Source: Methanosarcina sp. UBA5
Lineage (GTDB): Archaea > Halobacteriota > Methanosarcinia > Methanosarcinales > Methanosarcinaceae
NCBI RefSeq assembly: GCF_002505485.1
Contig: NZ_DAVG01000102.1
Span: 1 to 12,986 of the forward strand
Direction of reading: 5' to 3'
DNA: 12,986 bases
Positions 7,018-12,591 of this stretch are shown piece by piece. The translations under genes and the position numbers were made by a program. The first letter of the stretch is position 1. Each line of letters starts with the position of its first letter. Below the pieces are notes generated by a model. It worked only from the letters and a program-made list of their open reading frames with translations, was not told where the DNA came from and ran no database searches.

Positions 7018-7359
7018 TTATCTAGTACCTTTTATAACTTTATAACATTGAGGGCATCTGAAATCCTCACCTATCATTATCTGATTTGTTCTTAACTCTA
7101 TATGACAGTATGGACACCTATAATGCTTAACATTAGCACCAAAAGGTAATGACTTTCCGTTGTACTCTTTAAATAGTAATCCTAATGCAGTTAGGAATCC
7201 AATAAAAGCAAGATATATGCCTGTGAATCCCAGGATCGCATTTACTGAGGCCTTATCAAGCAATTTACTAGATGCAATATATAACAGTATTACTCCAATT
7301 GGTAAACCAAAACATACTCTCTTCGCATTCTTCTTTTCTTTATCAGCAAATGTAGTCAT
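7018..7359 (-). CDS. Two-helix membrane protein with C-terminal zinc ribbon (113 aa)
   Basis: A basic N-terminus is followed by membrane helices at about 16-33 (CFGLPIGVILLYIAS) and 43-63 (LGFTGIYLAFIGFLTALGLL), then a cytosolic-style tail with CPYC (82-85) and CPQC (102-105), a classic four-cysteine zinc ribbon. I do not recognise the family; membrane-anchored ribbons of this kind occur widely in archaea without known function. AAGGAG at 7370-7375 lies 10 bases upstream of the ATG, supporting this start. The gene sits between two IS6-like ends (7004-7014 and 7393-7403), so it looks like cargo, and its promoter may lie in the small element upstream. The stop is almost touching an element end, so the natural C-terminus could have been slightly altered. 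Confidence 0.7.
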   Translation of the reverse strand: MTTFADKEKKNAKRVCFGLPIGVILLYIASSKLLDKASVNAILGFTGIYLAFIGFLTALGLLFKEYNGKSLPFGANVKHYRCPYCHIELRTNQIMIGEDFRCPQCYKVIKGTR

Positions 7360-7392
7360 TTGTTTTAGTCTCCTTTATTTTAATCAAAATCG

Positions 7393-7542
7393 GGTTCCGT
7401 TGCGAAGAATTCCTTATCGCACTTTGAGGCTATAATTAGTGACTTTATATCTTATTTTTTGGCTGATATAATTGGTTAATTTCCCTAATTGTGAAAGTTT
7501 TCAGTGATTTTGTAACAAAGCCAGACTTTTTGCAACGGAACC
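7393..7542. mobile_element. 150 bp MITE-like element with IS6-like inverted ends
   Basis: The left end GGTTCCGTTGCGAAG and the reverse complement of the right end, GGTTCCGTTGCAAAAAG, match at 13 of the first 14 bases. The interior is AT-rich and non-coding, so movement would need a transposase from elsewhere. No 8 bp target duplication is seen (CAAAATCG on the left, GAGTTACC on the right), so it is old or was rearranged. It separates the two leftward cargo genes and could supply a promoter to the 113-residue gene (AAGATATAAAG on the minus strand, about 7443-7453). Confidence 0.55.
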
Positions 7543-7579
7543 GAGTTACCTACTCAAAACAGCAAAGAGCCTATTTTGC

Positions 7580-8659
7580 TCAATCAAGGTAATCTATTGA
7601 TTGAACTGGCATTTCAGACTGTATCCCAGTTCCATTAGACATACGTGCTTTCCAGACTTCACCAACTTTCGGCTCATTTTCAAATACCGCAATATCTCCA
7701 AAGCTCGTATCAATGTACACTCTACCTCTATCAGTCGTATCAAAGTAATTTCCATAACTGATGTAATCCGTCTCTGGTGTGGTAAGCATACCAGTTGAAT
7801 GACCGTATATATCAATTTCTGGTTCAGGCATCCCAGTCTCACTACTTTCTAAGTATACTATACCACAACTTATGCCCGCAGCTTCTGCTGCATTATGTAA
7901 TTCTTCCGCAAAGATATAGAGCGATGTAGGATAAGGATTGCCTTGTTCATCGTATTGTACCTTACTTTTTGCGATGTTTGTAGTATTGCTTGATTGTATA
8001 AAGTTAATCACATTATCATATGTTGTGTTCGTTGCGCTCATGTTGTCATACAAAGTAGCTTGATTAACAAGCTTTGTCAAATACAAATTCATCGAATCGC
8101 TAATTTTCATATTAACTACTAAGCTTTTATTTATTATATCTGTCTCGTTTGCTGTTTCATTAAAGTATTCAAAACCAGAGCTAACTGAAACTGGCAGTAT
8201 GCGACTATGTAATGTTTCTGGATTAGTAATGTCTCTTTTATCAAAAGTATGATTAAAGCTATATGTCCAAGATTCTCCAGGTTCAATTATAAAAGGGTGA
8301 TAACTATTTGTAGATCCAGTTTTCACGAAAGAATCATCACTAACTAAAAAATCATTATTCATAAAATAATCGCGATCAAGATTATCAAGACTAACATTAT
8401 CTATAACAGAAATATTACCAAACCTGATCTCACTTGGAGGCTCATAAATATTATCAGTCGATAAACAAGATAAATTTACATTGCCTGTATTATTGATAAC
8501 ATATGTATAAGTTATAACATCACCATAATGTTCTATCTCATTATTAGGACTTCCTTGTACTTTATAACTCAACGAAACAGTAATATTTGGATTAGCAATC
8601 TCTTTCTTGGCGCATCCTGATACAAATATAGCAGTTAAAATGCTGAGTAAAATTATCAC
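7580..8659 (-). CDS. Secreted lipoprotein with possible transglutaminase-like C-terminal domain
   Basis: The N-terminus is a signal sequence ending in a lipobox (IFVSGC; Cys16 from the GTG start), followed by a threonine/asparagine-rich extracytoplasmic protein. Residues about 25-165 look like a beta-rich domain in the style of archaeal surface proteins (VTISLSYKV-like strands, VITYTYVINNTGNVNLS). After a helical stretch comes a domain containing IFAEELHNAAEAAGISCGIV and YFDTTDRGRVYIDTSFG. These two blocks resemble archaeal transglutaminase-like domains with hNNAEaaGI and aFeTtDrGlVyID signatures, but the usual nucleophile Cys before the first block is not visible (YPTSLY), so activity is doubtful. 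The protein would be anchored outside the membrane. An upstream CTG at 8675-8677 may be the true start. It lies between two IS6-like ends and looks like cargo. Confidence 0.75.
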   Translation of the reverse strand: MIILLSILTAIFVSGCAKKEIANPNITVSLSYKVQGSPNNEIEHYGDVITYTYVINNTGNVNLSCLSTDNIYEPPSEIRFGNISVIDNVSLDNLDRDYFMNNDFLVSDDSFVKTGSTNSYHPFIIEPGESWTYSFNHTFDKRDITNPETLHSRILPVSVSSGFEYFNETANETDIINKSLVVNMKISDSMNLYLTKLVNQATLYDNMSATNTTYDNVINFIQSSNTTNIAKSKVQYDEQGNPYPTSLYIFAEELHNAAEAAGISCGIVYLESSETGMPEPEIDIYGHSTGMLTTPETDYISYGNYFDTTDRGRVYIDTSFGDIAVFENEPKVGEVWKARMSNGTGIQSEMPVQSIDYLD

Positions 8660-8684
8660 ATAATATATTCGTTTCAGTTTATCT

Positions 8685-8690
8685 ACCTCC
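8685..8690 (-). promoter_or_regulatory. Strong ribosome binding site pointing to a CTG start for the lipoprotein
   Basis: GGAGGT on the minus strand lies 7 bases before an in-frame CTG (8675-8677) but 25 bases before the first standard start, GTG 8657-8659. From CTG the protein would begin MKRIYYVIILLS, giving the positively charged n-region a lipoprotein signal needs and moving the lipidated Cys to residue 22. Confidence 0.5.
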
Positions 8691-8740
8691 AGACTATTTT
8701 TCCCAAAAAACGAAATGTGGAACTTATTATTTAACTGAGT

Positions 8741-8752
8741 TATTTATAAAAA
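8741..8752 (-). promoter_or_regulatory. Probable TATA box of the lipoprotein gene
   Basis: The minus strand reads GTTTTTATAAATA. A transcript starting about 25 bases downstream (near 8718) would have a leader of about 40 bases containing the GGAGGT site. Confidence 0.5.
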
Positions 8753-8759
8753 CAAGTAC

Positions 8760-8900
8760 ATAAACACTATGATTTAACTTCTACTTCAAACAGTAGACCA
8801 TTGAAAGTATTTGACTTTCTGTTAAACAAATGATCTAACCTATTGTTAATAAATTTAGTTTGCAAATAAGGTATCGTATGGAACAAATGATAAGCGAGAA
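8760..8900. other. Intergenic, nothing recognised
   Basis: AT-rich sequence between the lipoprotein promoter and the right inverted repeat arm. No ORF, repeat or RNA is evident. Confidence 0.5.
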
Positions 8901-9089
8901 GATTCTGTTGCAAAAAATATATGGCAGAAGTAAACTCTGTCATGTAGCAAATAATCTAAAACTCTAGTTTTGCATTGTACTTCAATATCCTAACTTTTTG
9001 ACAAACAACGTTCGTATTTTTGGAGAAAATAACTCATTATTCTATCGATATTTAGAATATTCTTCGCTAAATACGAACCTTTTAATATT
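8901..9089. repeat. Right arm of the ~190 bp inverted repeat
   Basis: The reverse complement matches 6716-6906 throughout, with scattered substitutions and one or two single-base gaps. It opens with GATTCTGTTGC (8901-8911), an IS6-like end with one change, and includes the 69 bp hairpin-like sub-element 9010-9078. On the minus strand the sequence just outside reads codons ending RTEY and a TAA, like the end of the 6475 gene. Confidence 0.85.
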
Positions 9090-9109
9090 CTGTTCGTGTG
9101 CTATTTCTC

Positions 9110-9519
9110 ATGGATAATGGACTTGTAACCTCTGATGGAACAAAGGTTCTCACAGTAGCATAATATGATTGATTTGTTAATTTCATTCCAATGAAGTTCA
9201 AGCCTATTTTTGAAATAAATACAATTACAGGCCTTCGGTACGTGGAGCTTCAAAGTCTACACGATCATGAAAAATGGTACTATACAGAAAGAAATCAGAT
9301 TATCTCCTTCCTAAAGAGGCACAGAAGAAAGTAAAACAAAAGCTTGTAAAGAGGACAATTGATAGGTTACCAGCTACATTTCCCTATCTATTCAAGGCTT
9401 TACTAGAGGGCAAGAGACCACCAGCACGTAATACTTGGTTTGAGGACCTTGAAAGATGGAGCTACAAAGCCGGTATTACTCCAAAGGTCAATCCAAAGAC
9501 TCCCAGGAAAAAATTGAAG
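9110..9519 (+). pseudogene. Broken archaeal tyrosine integrase
   Basis: Frame 2 (clear from about 9173, possible remnant from 9110 with internal stops) gives FKPIFEINTITGLRYVELQS and LHDHEKWYYTERNQII. The GLRYVEL box carries the first catalytic Arg. The frame then shifts, and frame 1 (from about 9300) continues LPKEAQKKVKQK, then FEDLERWSYKAGI and NPKTPRKK. This order (TGLRYvE-q-LhD, LP-wAqkK, tW---L-rWa-kAG, akTtRKt) is the catalytic domain of archaeal integrases. It is cut exactly where the second catalytic segment (RKTweSWL) should continue, so the later motifs and the tyrosine nucleophile are missing. The frame runs on into an antisense tRNA copy, making an artificial 104-residue ORF (9274-9588). 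Integrase beside a tRNA end is the normal att arrangement. Confidence 0.7.
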
Positions 9520-9521
9520 TT

Positions 9522-9607
9522 TGGTGCGAGAGGTGCGATTCGAACGCACGAACTCTACGAGAACAGGCACTCAACCTATCGCCTTTGATTGACTAAGCAA
9601 CTTTCAA
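9522..9607 (-). pseudogene. Degenerate tRNA-Leu(GAG) copy, probable attachment-site remnant
   Basis: On the minus strand the 3' half is intact: anticodon stem ATAGG/CCTGT around loop TTGAGTG (anticodon GAG, leucine), a class II variable arm (CTCGTAGAG), a T arm GTGCG-TTCGAAT-CGCAC, acceptor strand CTCTCGC, then A and encoded CCA. The 5' part has decayed. The acceptor 5' strand is TTGAAAG instead of GCGAGAG (two mismatches and one wobble), and the D-loop GG pair is replaced by AA. It is therefore unlikely to be a working tRNA. The broken integrase ends 3 bases beyond its 3' end, as expected when an element integrated at the tRNA 3' end. I could be wrong if archaeal processing tolerates the mismatches. 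Confidence 0.6.
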
Positions 9608-9625
9608 GAACCGTACAACATATAC

Positions 9626-10726
9626 TTATTTAAAATCCGTAATGAGCGTTTGTCGCTCATCTTGTTTCTTTATATTTGAGATACTTACGCCCACAAGTCT
9701 CAATTTTTTGTCATGAAACTCATTTATAAGTTCCTTTGCTAAACTTTTTATGATCTCAACATCCTGTGTCCATGTCTGGATTGTCTTTGCTCGTGTATAA
9801 GTGCTGAAATTGTTTAAACGAACAAGTACACTTACGGTTCGAAACAGATAGTGATTTTTCTTCAGATTGTTGTATACAGCATCAGCAAGCATATTTAACG
9901 TATACTCTATTTTTTCAGGATCGTCTGTGTCTTCATCAAAAGTTATGTGTTTGCTTATGGACTTTACACCTTCCCTTTCCTGAACTTCCCCATAATCAAT
10001 CCCATTAGCTCTTTGCTTCATTATGAAGCCCATTCTTCCAAACCTTTCCGTAAGCAACTGCACATCTACATTTGCAAGCTCTTCAACTTTTGTAATCCCT
10101 ATTACTTTTAGGACTTCTGTTGTCTTTTCCCCGACACCTGGGATTTTTGAGACAGGCATCGGGTATAGAAAGTCTTTCACATCCTCTGGTTTAACGACTG
10201 TAAGTCCGTCAGGTTTCTGATATCCAGATGCAATCTTTGCAATGAGTTTGTTCGAACCAATACCGACAGAGCAGGTAATTCCTTCATTTTTTTTAATTTC
10301 ATCCTTAATCCTGAGAGCACAAACAACAGCATCGTCAAAATTGTGAACACTAACTGGAACAAGGTAGGCTTCGTCCACGCTGACTTGTTCAAATTGCTCA
10401 GCATATCCTTTTAGGGTCTCCATCACTCTGCTAGATACCTCTTTGTAGAGATCCATCCGTACAGGTAAAAAAACGCAATCAGGACACAATTTGCTGGCCT
10501 TGGCTACTGGCATTGCTGAATGCACCCCAAATTTCCTTGCCTCGTAAGAGCACGTACTGACAGCTCCTCGTCTAAGTTCTGGATTATACTTCATAACAAC
10601 ACACACAGGCTTGCCTTTCAGTGCGGGTTGTTCTCTTACTTCAACTGAAGCATAAAATGAATCCATGTCTACGTGCATGACAATTCTTGTCTCGTGATTA
10701 TCTTGTTCAGGATTCGAGGCAGACAT
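9626..10726 (-). CDS. dinB: DNA polymerase IV (Y-family, DinB), complete
   Basis: This is a 366-residue translesion polymerase that copies past damaged bases without proofreading. All parts are present: palm motif HVDMDSFYASVE with Asp20 and steric-gate Tyr25, finger motif STCSYEARKFGVHSAMP (57-73), catalytic SVDEA with Asp118-Glu119, CSVGIGSNKLIAKIAS, a helix-hairpin-helix around IPGVGEKT, and the little finger domain ending near 350. The tail RQTLITDFK fits a short PCNA-binding (PIP) motif, Q-xx-I-xx-F. No clear ribosome binding site precedes the ATG, so the transcript may be nearly leaderless. It differs from the second DinB in this window by Tyr versus Phe at the steric gate and by lacking the usual GADPxGGKGR loop (it has MKYNPELRR). 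The 3' end lies only 18 bases from the tRNA-Leu copy, so it borders the element on the chromosomal side. Confidence 0.95.
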   Translation of the reverse strand: MSASNPEQDNHETRIVMHVDMDSFYASVEVREQPALKGKPVCVVMKYNPELRRGAVSTCSYEARKFGVHSAMPVAKASKLCPDCVFLPVRMDLYKEVSSRVMETLKGYAEQFEQVSVDEAYLVPVSVHNFDDAVVCALRIKDEIKKNEGITCSVGIGSNKLIAKIASGYQKPDGLTVVKPEDVKDFLYPMPVSKIPGVGEKTTEVLKVIGITKVEELANVDVQLLTERFGRMGFIMKQRANGIDYGEVQEREGVKSISKHITFDEDTDDPEKIEYTLNMLADAVYNNLKKNHYLFRTVSVLVRLNNFSTYTRAKTIQTWTQDVEIIKSLAKELINEFHDKKLRLVGVSISNIKKQDERQTLITDFK

Positions 10727-10869
10727 CAGTGAAAGATGAATAAGCAGATAAAAAAGACTTGTGAATATCGTGAAAGTAATTTACTTGCAAAACTTAAACC
10801 AATAATACAGAAAATAATAATGATATCCAGGCAATAATATGTAACATCCTGATAGTTTAAGTATAATGG

Positions 10870-11158
10870 TTATATCCCTTTAGTTATCTTAGCCCTTATA
10901 GTATATATCTGCTCTTTAGATAGTAATCCTTCGATCTCAAATAGATGCTCATCAAGTTTCTGTGCAGCTTACTTTTCCCAATGCCTGCAATTCCGTAGTA
11001 AAATAATACGTTGTATTCTCGGTTCCCTAAACTCTGGATATTCTCTCGGAAGGTCTGGATGCAGGCCTCTCTATCAACAAATTTGTAGGACCAATTGCCA
11101 TTTGCAAATCTCCACAAGGCAGTTTTTGGATTTACTATCCTCTCAACTGCTTACAATC
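10870..11158 (-). pseudogene. Fragment of a STAND-type P-loop ATPase
   Basis: On the minus strand the frame reads AVERIVNPKTALWRFANG, then NWSYKFVDREACIQTFREN, then YNVLFYYGIAGIGKSKLHRN. GIAGIGKS is a Walker A motif, preceded by the FVDRE-type box often seen before NB-ARC-like P-loops. Soon after Walker A the frame derails: the ORF continues as nonsense, while the next frame supplies a natural continuation (LDEHLFEIEGLLSKEQIYT) ending in TAA at 10870-10872. A single-base loss near 10955 would explain this. No Walker B or later domain follows, so only the first part of a larger gene remains. An open frame from ATG 11117 (73 residues) exists but is very unlikely to be functional. Confidence 0.55.
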
Positions 11159-11741
11159 GTTGAGTTTATTTTATATTATCCTGCCGAAATCTGCTCAAGT
11201 ACTTTGATCTTTTTGAGAAAACCTACCTTTGTTCCCGTTTATGGATCTTGCGTTTCTAAGCTTGCTGGGGCTTGGCCAGTAAAAAGTGCTGCCTTCATGG
11301 GAAGGTATTAACCTATTTAGAGGCGATTTAAGACACTTTTAGGATGAGTTTAATGTAAATCCTTAGAAGACTTCTAAAAACTCAACGTAGAGGCTGAGAA
11401 TATACCAATTGTCCTGGTGTCCCCCCTCCACTTATCCCTAAACCTTTAACTAATTTTAAAATACGTTCTCTAACTAAGCGAAAAATATAATATTCAGGGA
11501 GAAAGTGAGAAATTCTGGCTACTACATGTTCTCTAAAGCGTAGGTCAGTATAAAAGAATTTTAAAAATAGTAATATTGATTAGAACTATTAAATATTTTA
11601 TAGTTTCCTTAGGACTCCGGAGGACTCAGCTTTGAGGCTCTATGTCACTCCTTCATGTCCTTTTTCAGCGCTCCTCCAGAGCTACACTGAATTCTCGTAA
11701 TATCTTATACATAATACCTGTACTTCATTTCTGTTTAGTGC
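11159..11741. other. Gene-poor stretch of ~580 bp
   Basis: No gene is supported. A 69-residue plus-strand frame over 11102-11311 overlaps the ATPase fragment and has no recognisable features. There is a C-rich patch (GTCCCCCCTCC, 11422 area), an AT-rich block (about 11460-11600), and a palindromic CTCCGGAG near 11616 followed by GC-richer sequence. It looks like decayed sequence; I cannot say of what. Confidence 0.5.
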
Positions 11742-12446
11742 TTAAAACAAGGTTCGTTGTTTGTTGGTTTTAAGTGGCTCAATAACTTCTAAAGAGTCGT
11801 TTATCGGATTTCTCGCTTTAGCTCCAACTTCCCATTCTTCCAATTTGTCATCAGGTAAGGGCTTCAATAATGGGAGAAGCCGCCTCGCTTCATCAATATC
11901 AGGATTCAACCATATTTCTTCTTCCTCTTTTTCTAATATAACAGGCATCCTATCATGATATTTGCCAACAATTGTATTAGGTACTGTAGTAATGATCGAG
12001 TAGCTGCGTATTTCTTTTCCGTTGCTTTTATTTTTCCAAACGTCATACAGTCCAGCAAAGGAAAAAATTGAGTTGTCTTTCATCTTGAAGTAGTGCCAGG
12101 GGAAGGGTTGTTTTACAAAATTAATCTTATCTGGTTCGTAGAATCCAGTAGCAGGTACAAGACAACGTTTCTTGACAAAAGAATGACGGAATGTAGGTAG
12201 CGTATCAACTGTTTCAGCTTTAGCGTTTATTGTTTTATATTTATATTGCTCATCAGCGGCAAAGTGAGGTAGTAATCCCCAAACCATTAACTCAATTTCT
12301 TTATTTCCTTGATTTACGATCACAGGATTTGATTGTCCTGGTCTGATGTTCCACCTTGGTTTGAAATTATCTAAAGCATTTACAATATCAAATCTATCAA
12401 TGAGATTCTGTATGTTTCGTACTGAAAGTCCATACGCTCCACACAT
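11742..12446 (-). CDS. SRAP-domain abasic-site protein (HMCES/YedK family)
   Basis: This 234-residue protein, the usual family length, crosslinks to abasic sites in single-stranded DNA and shields them from strand breakage. The family's key residues are all visible: Cys2 exposed after removal of Met1 (MCGAYG), Asn74 in TINAKAET, Glu104 in ATGFYEP, and His164 in YHDRMPVIL. RWNIRPGQ near the N-terminus and VWGLLP are further signatures. The C-terminus ends KQRTLF, which resembles the start of a PCNA-binding motif. GAGGT lies 7 bases upstream of the ATG, confirming the start, and Cys2 would not tolerate another. It lies between two DinB genes, divergent from the second, which suits a shared role in replication past damage. 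The promoter contains a perfect inverted repeat that may be an operator. Confidence 0.95.
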   Translation of the reverse strand: MCGAYGLSVRNIQNLIDRFDIVNALDNFKPRWNIRPGQSNPVIVNQGNKEIELMVWGLLPHFAADEQYKYKTINAKAETVDTLPTFRHSFVKKRCLVPATGFYEPDKINFVKQPFPWHYFKMKDNSIFSFAGLYDVWKNKSNGKEIRSYSIITTVPNTIVGKYHDRMPVILEKEEEEIWLNPDIDEARRLLPLLKPLPDDKLEEWEVGAKARNPINDSLEVIEPLKTNKQRTLF

Positions 12447-12462
12447 GGCACTAACCTCTTTC

Positions 12463-12483
12463 TACATAATAAGTGCTTATGTA
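12463..12483. promoter_or_regulatory. Perfect inverted repeat, candidate operator
   Basis: TACATAA-N7-TTATGTA (12463-12469 and 12477-12483) lies between the SRAP TATA box and start codon, where the transcript should begin. A repressor bound here would block SRAP transcription. It is also about 110 bases upstream of the second DinB start. Confidence 0.55.
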
Positions 12484-12498
12484 AGATATATTTTTAAG
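12484..12498 (-). promoter_or_regulatory. Probable TATA box of the SRAP gene
   Basis: The minus strand reads CTTAAAAATATATCT. A transcript start about 25 bases downstream falls near 12463, at the edge of the inverted repeat, and leaves a leader of about 17 bases with the GAGGT site. Confidence 0.5.
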
Positions 12499-12561
12499 TC
12501 AGTCTTTTAGTGGAATATTAAGTCTATGAAATTAATACTTTCACATAGCTTCCTCAAGCCT

Positions 12562-12570
12562 TTTAATATT
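12562..12570 (+). promoter_or_regulatory. Possible TATA box of the second DinB gene
   Basis: TTTAATATT ends 21 bases before ATG 12592. If used, the transcript would start at or next to the ATG, which fits the absence of a ribosome binding site. Weak evidence. Confidence 0.3.
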
Positions 12571-12591
12571 TTTTCATCTAATATTGCCTTG

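Noticed and set aside
6856..7095. 79-residue plus-strand ORF
   Set aside because: It spans an inverted repeat arm and two IS-like ends, overlaps the end of the minus-strand zinc ribbon gene and has no protein-like pattern.
7160..7435. 91-residue plus-strand ORF
   Set aside because: It is antisense to the zinc ribbon membrane gene, which has a good ribosome binding site and paired CxxC motifs.
7385..7550. 8 bp target duplication around the MITE-like element
   Set aside because: Flanks CAAAATCG and GAGTTACC do not match.
9274..9588. Intact 104-residue gene
   Set aside because: It is a chimera of an integrase fragment and antisense tRNA sequence (GAIRTHEL tail); the conserved integrase start lies in another frame.
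9522..9607. Functional tRNA-Leu
   Set aside because: The acceptor 5' strand does not pair properly and the D-loop GG is missing, so it is listed as a pseudogene.
11102..11311. 69-residue plus-strand ORF
   Set aside because: No recognisable motif or ribosome binding site, and it overlaps the more convincing ATPase fragment on the other strand.
12526..12591. Upstream ATG 12526 as the start of the second DinB
   Set aside because: It adds 22 residues with no counterpart in the family or the other DinB; ATG 12592 gives equal length before the catalytic Asp.
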